A stretch of 10,543 nt of DNA, from the NCBI GenBank assembly GCA_000697335.1, contig JNEM01016474.1:1-10543 (forward strand), read 5' to 3'. The notes under the pieces are model-generated. The model had not been told where the DNA came from. It saw nothing but the letters and a program-made list of their open reading frames with translations, and ran no database searches. This DNA comes from Conidiobolus incongruus B7586. Lineage: Eukaryota > Entomophthoromycota > Entomophthoromycetes > Entomophthorales > Conidiobolaceae. Position 1 is the first letter of the stretch, and the number at the start of each line of letters is the position of its first letter. The position numbers and the translations under genes were made by a program. Of the stretch, positions 1 to 8,181 are shown in pieces.

Positions 1-1480
1 ATGTTATCCAATATATATTATATAAAGCTATCAAATATTATTTTAAAACAAAGATTAAATATAAAAATATAATTATAAAAAATAATAATAAAGATTTTTA
101 ATAGAATATATAATCAGAATCTTTTAATACTATCTATCCAGTATTTTTTTTAATTTTATAAAATCTATAATAATTTTAACAAAGTTTTTATTTTTAACAT
201 AATAATATATATTTTTATTATTTATAGCTATTTATTATAAAATTTGGTAAATTAAATATTGAATAAAATTAAACTTTTATATTTTAAATAAAAAATATCA
301 ATTATATTATATATCTTATATTTATAATATTTATTATTATAAACTGAATCATTATAATAATATTATTATTTCAAGATAAGTTAAATTATACCAAAATTTA
401 AAATTTTTCACTATTTTGATTAATAACTATAAAATTAATTAATTATTTGTTTTTGTATAATTATATATGATAAATTAGTTATTTTTATAAATATAATGAT
501 AATAAAACTAATATGGTATAAAAGAAGACTTAATATAGAAATAATATGGCTTCTAACATAGTATTAATAATATAACAAGATGATATAAATGTAAATAAAG
601 TCTAATTAAGCTTTTTAAACAAATGAGTCAATATTGATATATTTGGATTTATATTAGGTAATACCAATATATAATAATACTGATGGAATATAGTCTTAAT
701 TTTAGAAATGCTATAAAAGATAAGAAATAATAAGAATTAAAAGGAAAAAAGAAATTTAGTTTATTAGACAATTTAATATTATTTATAAAATCAATTAAGT
801 TTTAAAGAGATAAATTAATTAATTAATTTATAGTTAAATAATTATATAAAAATATATAAAAGGATTTTGAGAACTAGACTTTTACACTTATAATATATTA
901 ATATAGATTTATAATTTAATAATATATGAAATCTTATTATTTATATCTTTTTTATAATATTTTATTAATATTGCTTTATATGTTTTTTTATTTATAATTA
1001 AAATGAAATATATATATATATAATAATAATAATAATATTCAATAGCTTATAGTTTATCTTTATATTAAATATTAAGCAGATTAATATTTTATAAATAAGA
1101 TATAATAATTGTGAATATATTTAATAATAAAATTCATCAATATAATTGGTTTTAAACTCTAAAATATTATATCTTAATTAATTAAATTCCTTGACTTATA
1201 TATTTTTTAAATTTATTTTCATATTAAATATATATATATATAATATATTTGAATTAAAAAATTTATAATTGATTTACATTATGTTTTAACTATACTATTA
1301 TATAAATATATATATTTAATATTATAGATTTCTAACATTGTAATTTGTATAGTTTATTTTTTGTGCTATATTTTAATTTTTGAATAATAAATTATTTAAT
1401 TATTAAATGGGTTATTTCAAAATTGTAGTATTAAAAATAATTTAAAATTGCACATTAATTTATTTTGTTTTAAAAATCGA
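1..1480. other. Extremely AT-rich gene-poor spacer
   Basis: I see no supportable gene here. Base composition is extreme: bases 61-120, for example, contain only four G or C. All six frames are broken by frequent TAA and TAG. Homopolymer A/T runs, short TA and TAA microsatellites (about 1010-1036 and 1230-1245) and a perfect 20-nt palindrome built on TTAA units (811-830) make up the visible structure. The stretch at about 510-950 is slightly less simple than the rest and could be old decayed sequence, but I recognise no family in it. Confidence 0.7.
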
Positions 1481-1504
1481 TTAATTTTTAAAACCTCTGG
1501 CTTG

Positions 1505-1524
1505 TTGACACTTTCAATTGTCAA
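1505..1524. repeat. Inverted repeat TTGACA-N8-TGTCAA
   Basis: Perfect 6-bp arms (TTGACA at 1505-1510, TGTCAA at 1519-1524) are separated by 8 bases. The repeat lies just right of the point where the extreme AT richness eases, about 350 bp upstream of the first regulator gene. It could be a binding site for a dimeric protein, but nothing in the sequence shows this. Confidence 0.3.
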
Positions 1525-1756
1525 TATAATGTAAATATAACCATTCCTGCTTTATATTGGTTTCTGTAGAATAAAATAAAATCGAATATGTTATACATTT
1601 TTAAGTATGAATTCATCAAAAAATTTTTTATTTATTTATTCCTATCCTGAAAAATATTTTCAATAGTTTGAATAAAAAGTAGTAATTTGAAATAAAAATA
1701 TTTGAAAAATGGAAATAAAAAATTAGTGGATCTAGATATAATCAAATTATTTGTAA

Positions 1757-1834
1757 CCAATTATATTTTGATTTTAAAATTTCAAAAATAAACTATGACC
1801 CATAACTGAATTACTGATATAGTTCCATATATAA
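1757..1834 (+). promoter_or_regulatory. Putative promoter of the first Zn2Cys6 gene
   Basis: Three elements stand in order: a CCAAT pentamer (1757-1761), the motif CCCATAACTGAAT followed by TACT (1799-1815), and a TATA-like TATATAA (1828-1834). They end 41 bp before the ATG at 1876. The middle motif recurs at nearly the same distance in front of the second Zn2Cys6 gene, which makes this more credible than AT-rich chance. CCAAT is the known site of the fungal HAP/CBC complex; its use here is inferred. Confidence 0.4.
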
Positions 1835-1875
1835 TTAAATATTCCAAATTTTATTTTACCCTATTAAAACGAATT

Positions 1876-3443
1876 ATGTTTTCAACATTTAGGAATAATA
1901 ACCCAAAGCAGACTAAAGGATATACATCTTGTTCCAAATGCGTTATTCATAAAAAGAAATGTGATAAAAAAATTCCCAAATGTTCGAGGTGTTTAAAGTA
2001 CAATTATGATTGTAAAAGTATTGAAAAGAGTGCAAAAATTCCTAAAAGGGTAACGAGATTAATAAAGGGAATGCAATTGAGTAATGATGAGGAAGATGCA
2101 AAAGATGAGAGTGAGTTATAATTTTAGATTGTTGAATTATAATTGATTAATTTTTAAATGTAGACAAATGTAAATATATAAAGCAGAGTTCAGTGAATAA
2201 ATCTTCAATCATGATTCCAAATGACCTATTCTTGTCACCATATCCTCCATTTTTGGAAAATATCGATCACTTTAATCTTCAAAAGATATTCTTCTATAAT
2301 TTGGGATTGATTTTGAAGCATGATGATTGCAATAGTGAAAAGAGCGTGATAGTAAATAGGACAGATTTGACTTTGACTCAAGGATTTTGGTCTAATTTGA
2401 TTGGGATTTATTGGGATAGAATTCATCCTTATTATCCAATGTTCAGTTTGAATGTGTTCAGAATAGAAGAGTGTTGGATACGTGCCAATTGCATTTATTT
2501 ATTGGCTTATGAGGATTACTTTGATCGAACTTTAGCTACAGATTGTAAGATGAAACAATTGGAAAAGATCACTTGGAAAGGATTACAAAATAGTCGTCCG
2601 AGTTTGAAAACTTGCCAATCCTATATGTTATTATTTTTACTTTATCGATTGAGAGGAGAAGATCAATTGAAATCATTATGTTTATATATGGCTATCAAAA
2701 TAAGTCATCTAATAGGATTAAACAGATTTCCAAAAATTTTGAGTTTGAAGAATCAGTATGAGAGTTATTTGCTATATATTCAAATATTAGACAGTTACTG
2801 GACTTGTAACGATCATACCACCCAACCTGCAATTATTTATGATATTAATGGTTCTGCACCCAAATTCGACTTCAGCTGGCAACTTTTCAATCCCTGCAAG
2901 TTCACATACTCGGACTGGGTTCAAGCTCGAAGTTTGCAAAATCTAATAGATTTTACCTACTTCATCTATGTTGTTATACTCTATCCACTGATCGACTACT
3001 TAGAAGGAAGGAAAATAGATTCAATAGATATTGGCCATTACCTCAAGCAAATAGATGACATCTATAATTATTACTGCAAAGATTTAAAAGATCATTACTA
3101 CCCCTTGTGGAAGAATGAACTCACCCTGAAATATTTATTGGTAAAGTATCAGCTAGTGACCATGAATCTCGACATTCAAACACACTGTAGTAGTTGGATT
3201 CAACTCAATTTTGACATAATCAACTGTATATTATTAACTGATGAATCCAAAGATGGCGTAAACTTAGTTCTGTTGTCGACATTTCTAATGATGGGTATTC
3301 AATTACGATCCAATTCGAAAGTGAATTCAGCGCAGGTGCATCATTTTAACTATTTGATATATTTATTATATAATTTAATTTGTAGGAATTCTAAATATAA
3401 ATGTCAAATTGATTGGAGTTTTTTATATACATTAATCAAATGA
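1876..3443 (+). CDS. Zn2Cys6 transcription factor (two exons, 504 aa)
   Basis: A nuclear sequence-specific transcription factor, judged by domains; its target is unknown. Exon 1 is 1876-2110 and exon 2 is 2164-3443. Joining them merges A and AC into one Asn codon (residue 79) and gives one unbroken 504-aa frame; without splicing, exon 1 would stop at 2121. The zinc cluster uses Cys19, 22, 29, 36, 39 and 46, the canonical C-X2-C-X6-C-X6-C-X2-C-X6-C, followed by a basic stretch (KIPKRVTRLIK). The rest resembles a diverged fungal middle homology region: HPYYPMFS at about 166-173, helix SHLIGLNR at about 259-266, and LDSYWTCNDHTTQPAI around 287-302, matching the family's D-R-x-x-S-x-x-x-G-R-P stretch. 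The ATG at 1876 is chosen because it leads directly into the cluster behind a TATA-like element. The second half of exon 2 is visibly richer in G+C than the first. The paralogue at 8198 has no intron. The regulator class is sure; its specificity is not. Confidence 0.85.
2111..2163 (+). other. Intron in the first Zn2Cys6 gene (53 nt)
   Basis: The donor is GTGAGT directly after codon base 1 of residue 79, and the acceptor is AAATGTAG. An A/T-rich tract with a TTGATTAAT sequence, a possible branch site, lies about 20 nt before the acceptor. Removal keeps the frame and joins the zinc cluster to the regulatory domain. Confidence 0.8.
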
Positions 3444-3553
3444 TTGATGATTTTTACAACAGATTATTATTATATTGGGTGTAAATAATATTAAATAATA
3501 TTTTTTTATGATCCATTATAATAATATATACATTGAAAAAAACTATTTACTAA

Positions 3554-3597
3554 ATATCAGATTATCAATTGAAAATATAGTTTTCAATTATTGATAT
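3554..3597. repeat. Nested fold-back downstream of the first regulator
   Basis: Inner arms AATTGAAAA (3567-3575) and TTTTCAATT (3581-3589) pair perfectly over 9 bp around a 5-nt loop. Outer arms ATATCA (3554-3559) and TGATAT (3592-3597) add 6 bp, with an uneven internal bulge. It sits 111 bp after the stop codon and might shape the 3' end of the transcript. Hairpins are also common by chance in such AT-rich DNA. Confidence 0.35.
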
Positions 3598-3698
3598 TAT
3601 ATTCAATAATGAATTTAACAATGAATAAATTTTTAATATTCATAAATTCAAAATTAAAGCCTTGAATTTAATATAAAATTAAAATAAAATGATGATCA

Positions 3699-3715
3699 AA
3701 TTCAATATTTGAATT
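3699..3715. repeat. Perfect inverted repeat AATTCAA-TAT-TTGAATT
   Basis: Seven-bp arms flank a 3-nt centre. It is one of several short fold-backs clustered in this spacer. No function can be read from it. Confidence 0.3.
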
Positions 3716-4003
3716 ATATTCTTTCAATTTGTTCTATGTCAATAATTCTAGATTAAATTTAGAATATATGGAAAGGATTAAGTTTTATTTTTGAAATATT
3801 TAAGATGTTATCCTATTGTATCATAATAATTACCATATTAGGGACTATATAGAAATCAATTTAAAATATTTATAATAAATTCATAATTCATTTGTATAAT
3901 ATTAATTAATTATAAAAAATTATAAATTATTCGTTTTAATATTTTAACCATAATTATTTTTTAATTTTTTTTTTGATTTTAAAATAACGGTGAAATTATT
4001 AAA

Positions 4004-4129
4004 CCAATTATAATCGGTTAAACTTTAACCCATAATTAATTAATAGAGAATAAAGAGAATGCCAAATTTAATTCTATTTAGAATGAATTTAATATAATAT
4101 TTAGATATATATATATATATATATATATA
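4004..4129 (+). promoter_or_regulatory. Putative promoter of the small membrane protein
   Basis: A CCAAT pentamer (4004-4008) is followed by the near-perfect palindrome GGTTAAA-C-TTTAACC (4016-4030). This runs directly into CCCATAATTAAT (4029-4040), a looser form of the motif before both Zn2Cys6 genes. An alternating AT tract (4105-4129) ends 39 bp before the proposed ATG at 4169 and may serve as the TATA region. Confidence 0.35.
4105..4129. repeat. AT dinucleotide microsatellite (25 nt)
   Basis: Uninterrupted alternating AT over 25 bases. It is placed where a TATA element for the downstream gene would be expected, so its length could affect expression. Confidence 0.8.
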
Positions 4130-4168
4130 ACAATTAAAGAATTAGAAACAGTAGAGATATTGAATAAA

Positions 4169-4592
4169 ATGATTAAAATTACTGTAAGAAAACAAAATTA
4201 TTATTTTCATAATAGTATATTCTTATTAATTAATGATTTTGAAATAGCCTAAAATCAATGAAGAATTATACGATGATTTTCGATTTCCAGCCCCAGCTGT
4301 GAGTTATACTATTTCATTTTTACTTCTATTTCTAATGTGTATGACACTTGGTGTATTCCTCCCAGAGCGTATGATGATATTCAGGGAAGAAGTAGGAATT
4401 GACAAGTTGTACAGGCTGTCAACGGCTATTTTAATTTTCCATATTATTCAAACGATTTTAGCATTTGTATGTTGTCTCATCAAGGGGAATTTGACTTGGA
4501 ACTGTATTTGGAAATGGACCTTTTCTACTCTCTTGTTTGGACCTTTTTCCTTGCAGTTGATTGTTCCTCAAAGGAAGTACAAGTTGATTTAG
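4169..4592 (+). CDS. Small three-helix membrane protein, TMEM254/DUF4499-like (119 aa)
   Basis: Exon 1 is only 15 nt (4169-4183, MIKIT) and exon 2 is 4248-4592. Joined, they give 119 aa. This structure is preferred because the frame from 4248 is open and protein-like (PKINEELYDDFRFPAPAV) but has no ATG before codon 35. The donor ACT|GTAAGA and the acceptor AAATAG supply one in frame. Three hydrophobic segments lie at about residues 25-44, 63-83 and 94-112, with a basic end (QRKYKLI). The second and third helices, with KG, W, FG and SL between and within them, recall the end of the TMEM254/DUF4499 family, which has no settled function. That resemblance is from memory and tentative. It probably sits in an internal membrane. 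A shorter 85-aa product from the ATG at 4335 would lose half of helix 1. The gene is convergent with the hydrolase; a poly(A) signal AATAAA is at 4663-4668. Confidence 0.6.
4184..4247 (+). other. Intron in the membrane-protein gene (64 nt)
   Basis: The donor GTAAGA follows codon 5 in phase 0 and the acceptor is AAATAG. A TTAATTAATGA stretch before the acceptor could hold the branch point. It is supported by frame continuity and the lack of an early ATG in exon 2, not by transcript data. Confidence 0.55.
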
Positions 4593-4853
4593 ATTATTTT
4601 TATAAATTTAATACGTCTGAATATAATATTTTAATATTAATATTAATTATATTTTTAAACTAATAAAAACTATTTTATTTATATAGATTAAATAATTATT
4701 TATTAATTTTTATATATAAATAATTAATTAAAATAATATTTATTTAATTTTTTTTAAAATTAATATATTCAATTATATTTGAATTATTATTTTAAAAGAT
4801 ATAAAATTTTAATTGTATATATACATAATAATAAATTTATTCTAACAAAAGCA
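4593..4853. other. Convergent intergenic region
   Basis: Spacer between the two convergent genes, rich in TAATATTAA-type sequence. It carries AATAAA on the + strand (4663-4668) for the membrane-protein gene. On the - strand AATAAA (4841-4836) begins about 13 nt after the hydrolase stop. Confidence 0.5.
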
Positions 4854-5933
4854 TTAACTAATTACAAATGAAGTATGGATTAATGATAATGAATAAAATG
4901 ATGACGATGATTCAATTTGATTGGAAGATGTTGATGCTGTTTTAGCTACCCAATCCGAAATAGCTTTCGCAAATTCGTCAGTCTCGAGAACAGAATAGTG
5001 ACTGCCAGGTAAGTTGGGCTTGAGGGATACGAAACCTTGATTGGCTACTAAATGATTGAAAAAATTCGTCGTTTGGATGGGGTCTACGAGTTCATCAGTC
5101 CTAGACTGGATTAGAAAGTGCTTAGGGAGTGTTTTGCCTGCCCATGTTGCATCTGGAGGATTGAGGGATGGTGATCCATCCACCCAATCCTTACGTGCAC
5201 GGCCGTATGCTGTCTTGATGATTTCTAAATCTGTCATGGAAACTGTCAACGCGTGTTTGGGTAGATCATATACCCCTTCCACTCCGATGGCACCTTTGAT
5301 CTTATCCGTGAATGAGATGGAACTGAGGAACGCGGCCATCGGTGCAACTTTGGTGGGATTTAAGATAAGCGTCTCTGCCATCAAGCATCCAGTGCCGTGG
5401 CACATCATTACGATCCTATCGGGGTCATAAGCAAGTTTATCAGGATTACTCGCTGCATAAATGAACGCTTTAGCAACGTCTTCAATGAATGTTGGATTCT
5501 TCGCATTCTCAGCAGTGTGATAATTGATCACCATGACTGCTGCCTTGCCAATTGATGCAATTTTTGTAGCCATATTTGCGTTATCCTCTTTAGTTCCTTT
5601 CACCCACAGTCCTCCACGCACGAACATGATTAATGGCGGTCTACCACCATCCGTTTTGGGTATATAGAGATCGAATTTGTTCCAATTAGCATTGGCATCT
5701 GCTGTGTATGCCTTGTCTTTTATAAGATTTACATCCACTCGACTATAAACAATTAACTATCAGTACACCATTTTAATAATGAAAACAATAATAGCTTACT
5801 TCATAGCACCACCCATCAAAGGTGCAATAGGCTTAGCACGATGATGATGAAGGAGATTATGCTGTCCCACCGCCCGGATGGCAGCAACATTACCCAAAAA
5901 AGAAATCAACAGCCAAAATTGATTTAATATCAT
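4854..5933 (-). CDS. Secreted alpha/beta hydrolase-fold protein, likely pseudoenzyme (340 aa, two exons)
   Basis: Exon 1 is 5933-5800 and exon 2 is 5742-4854. The splice joins AA and T into Asn45 and gives 340 aa. Exon 1 encodes a signal peptide (MILNQFWLLISFLGNVAA), so the product should enter the secretory path; a His-rich stretch follows. The body fits the kynurenine formamidase / BD-FAE-like branch of alpha/beta hydrolases: FDLYIPK, then RGGLW at 87-91 where the family has HGGxW, then VINYHTAENAKNPTFIEDV, then DRIVMMCHGTGCLMAE with CHGTG at 159-163 where the family has GHSAG. The nucleophile Ser is thus Gly161 (GGC), and the oxyanion-loop His is Arg87 (CGT). Candidate acid Asp261 (SRTDELVDP) and base His293 (GSHYSVLE) are kept. 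The frame is otherwise intact, which suggests a non-catalytic role such as binding. The tail is Ser-rich, then mildly hydrophobic; a GPI signal is possible but weak. The coding sequence is much richer in G+C than its surroundings. Confidence 0.8.
5743..5799 (-). other. Intron in the hydrolase gene (57 nt)
   Basis: Read on the - strand, the donor is GTAAGC (from 5799) and the acceptor is TTTATAG (ending 5743). It interrupts codon 45 after its second base. Without it the long frame has no ATG near its start, only an in-frame GTG at 5738. With it, the protein gains a convincing signal peptide. Confidence 0.8.
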
Positions 5934-5989
5934 TTCCAATCAAAACTTATTAAGAGGATGCAAAAATGAACTAAGTGCAATTAACATGT

Positions 5990-6030
5990 TTATATACATC
6001 TGCTCCAAGCATTTCAGCGGGTTTAGGGTT
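5990..6030 (-). promoter_or_regulatory. Putative hydrolase promoter: TATA element and telobox-like motif
   Basis: On the - strand, TATATAA (5996-5990) lies about 57 bp before the ATG at 5933. Further upstream is AACCCTAAACCC (6030-6019), containing AACCCTAA. That octamer is the telobox recognised by Tbf1-type Myb factors in yeasts and by related proteins elsewhere. Whether it is used here is inference; it could also be a scrap of telomere-like sequence. Confidence 0.4.
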
Positions 6031-6430
6031 GATAAATTGAAGCAGTTTCAATAACTTAAGAGTTGGAACTGTTGAGAAGTATCAAGTATTAGATTCATTG
6101 TAAATTAATTACTTGAAATGGGTGATCAAACCTAAATTGAATAGTTGGTTAAATCGAAATGTATTGATTATGTAGAATTGAATCAATTGAATATTTCAAA
6201 ATTTGAAAGTTGAATTCTAGTTTTATGATGTATATAATATAAGAATAATTATAATAATAATAGAAATCTAATATAATTATATTACAAAATTTAGTATTAT
6301 ATTTAAAAAGAATATTTTTATTTATCTAAATTGATTTGATTCAATAATTTTAAATATAATAAAATTTTTAGTTAAATTCTTTAAAAAGTTTTTAATAATT
6401 TAAAAATTTAAAATATTATCAAAAAAGCAG

Positions 6431-6471
<41 letters not shown>

Positions 6472-7007
6472 TGGGATATAGATAATAAATAAAATAATTA
6501 GTTTAATAAGTTTTTTAACTCTGTTTTAATTAGTTTTAAATTCAATGATAAATTTAAAATTTCATAATTTTCTAGTAATCTCAAATGAGTGAAATAATAA
6601 AATTACATTATTTAAAACAGTATTACTGTAACTGAATTAATCAAATCTAGAATACTTTAAAACTTGTATTTACTATTCTCTGTAATACCACTTGACGATT
6701 ATTATATTTGAGTTATGTTTAAGCGTAAGGTTAAAAAAATTAGATGGTTTATTTATTTGATAATTGAAAAAATATCTTATCATTTGATGTGGTGTTAATA
6801 TCTCAATTCCAAATATTTGGAAAGTTTGATTTGAAATATTAAGGTATTTATTCACTCTTAATAATTATATCATACATTATTTAAATGATTACCTCTAATA
6901 AAAGTCAAATATTTTAAAAATATTTTTTAAATCAATTTCATTTAGTAAAAATTTTAAATTATATTATTTTTATAATAATTTTATTTGATTGTTATTAATA
7001 AATAAAC
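6031..7007. other. AT-rich spacer
   Basis: No gene can be supported. A - strand open frame of about 60 codons (6855-6673) lacks an ATG at its beginning and shows no domain. The main landmark is the TA microsatellite at 6433-6469. Confidence 0.5.
6433..6469. repeat. TA dinucleotide microsatellite (37 nt)
   Basis: Uninterrupted TA repeat of about 18 units, the longest simple repeat in the window. It is probably length-variable between strains and able to extrude a cruciform. Confidence 0.9.
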
Positions 7008-7339
7008 TGTGACGAGCTAGGTGACTCCCTTCTACCCAAGTATTTTTACATCAACCTAATGTTAAAGTCATTTCCTCCTTGCATACCATCTGCTCCCGCT
7101 CTATCTTTAATTGGCCAATGATGCAAGTCATCGGAGATCTCAAGAATTACCTTACCCAACTCACACTATATAAAACCCGAGATTAGAGTTATTCTCAACT
7201 AGCCGAGTTCGATCTGGGTCCTCCCAGCTATTTGACTTAAACCAATAAACTCCCTATCTCCCTAACTCTTACCTGGAATTCACCAAATCTCTCTCTTTTA
7301 TTTAATCTACTCTGGATACGACTTCCCCACGGCGTGTTA
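7008..7339 (+). mobile_element. Candidate solo LTR, Ty3/gypsy-like
   Basis: A compact block of ordinary base composition stands in very AT-rich DNA with sharp edges. It opens with TGTGACGAGC, typical of gypsy-type LTR starts. Inside are a CCAAT box (about 7113-7117), a strong TATA box (TATATAAAA, 7167-7175) and a poly(A) signal AATAAA (7244-7249) about 70 nt later, as expected for U3-R-U5. The right edge, near GGCGTGTTA, is less certain. I see no clear target-site duplication and no internal retroelement genes beside it, so a solitary LTR fossil is the best reading. A host promoter or non-coding RNA gene is the main alternative. Confidence 0.5.
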
Positions 7340-7998
7340 ATAATTCAAAGTTGCTAAATTAAATTCAATTTTTTTAAAGTGTTTTGATTTAAGCTTCATA
7401 ATTAATAGTTATAAATTTTATATTTTTATTATATTCAAACTATTCAAAATAATTATTATTTGCATCTTTGATTTTATTCAATTTCATTATGATTTTTTTT
7501 GAAGTTTAAAATATTCGAAATATATTTTTTGAATAATGAAATAATAGGATTAAATAGCCTCTTCCAATTATCTATATACAGTCATCTAGATGTATTACCT
7601 TTAAACATTATTCAATATTAATACTAATACTAATACACCTTGCTAATAAATTCAAAATAAATTTTTCCAAATATAAAAATATTTCAAAAAAGCCAGTTAA
7701 ATCCAAAATTAAAATGTATAATTATACAATTAAGTAAAATTAAGTATTTCTTAAATATCTCTATTGCTTAATATAATTAGTTCTAATTATTTTAAATTTT
7801 ATAGTATTTATCTATTAATAATCGACTTTATTATTTTGCATCAAATTTGGAAAAAAAATTAATCACTAGATATTTGGGTTATTGTAATTTTATAACTAAT
7901 ATTATGATAAATATTATAAATACTCTTAAATAATTTATTAATATGAAATCTTAAACTTTTTTTAGAAATATAGTATAGGCCAAAAAAGGAACTTGAGT
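7340..7998. other. AT-rich spacer
   Basis: I see no gene or strong motif between the LTR-like island and the promoter of the second regulator. The sequence is AT-rich with many short A and T runs. There is a short TAATACTAATACTAATAC direct repeat at about 7619-7636. Confidence 0.5.
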
Positions 7999-8143
7999 AA
8001 TCCAATTTTAGATAATAATCCATTCTACAATCCAATAATCATATTAGAATTGATAAAAATTTTGTGAAACAATTAAAATCCAATTTAATAATTAGTTTTT
8101 CCAAGCTATAAGGTCCCATAACTAAATCCTTACTATTATAAAT
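7999..8143 (+). promoter_or_regulatory. Putative promoter of the second Zn2Cys6 gene
   Basis: AATCCAAT occurs three times (7999-8006, 8029-8036, 8077-8084), with an AATCCATT variant at 8017-8024, forming a CCAAT-box cluster. It is followed by CCCATAACTAAAT with TTACT (8115-8134) and a TATA-like TATAAAT (8137-8143), which ends 54 bp before the ATG. The CCCATAACT motif matches that before the first Zn2Cys6 gene in sequence, order and distance. Confidence 0.45.
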
Positions 8144-8181
8144 ATATGTCACCTTAACTTTTACAAGTAACTGTTGATTCG

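Larger units (their letters stand above)
3444..4015. other. AT-rich spacer with fold-backs
   Basis: There is no gene here. A possible poly(A) signal AATAAA for the upstream gene lies at 3624-3629. Several inverted repeats are present, the clearest at 3554-3597 and 3699-3715. The remainder is simple AT-rich sequence. Confidence 0.5.

Noticed and set aside
1795-1809. Four-codon upstream ORF before the first regulator
   Set aside because: It lies upstream of the likely TATA element, so it is probably not transcribed.
2235-2426. 63-codon open frame on the - strand
   Set aside because: Antisense shadow within exon 2 of the first Zn2Cys6 gene, with no recognisable features.
4258-4302. ATG at 4258 with a possible GTGAGT donor at 4299
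   Set aside because: Its frame closes after 14 codons, and using that donor would remove the first membrane helix. The alternative with the intron at 4184-4247 explains the frame better.
4469-4663. 64-codon + frame overlapping the membrane-protein gene
   Set aside because: It is shifted relative to the helix-encoding frame and ends in AT-rich low-complexity residues.
5056-5430. 124-codon open frame on the + strand
   Set aside because: It lies wholly antisense to the hydrolase exon 2, starts mid-gene and shows no domain; it is a shadow of the - strand coding sequence.
6673-6855. 60-codon - strand open frame
   Set aside because: It begins at GTG, has no ATG until about codon 24, has no domain or visible splice partner, and its composition matches the spacer.
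7201-7216. GAGTTCGATCT resembling a tRNA B box
   Set aside because: No A box at tRNA spacing and no acceptor or anticodon stem fold; the block is better explained as LTR-like.
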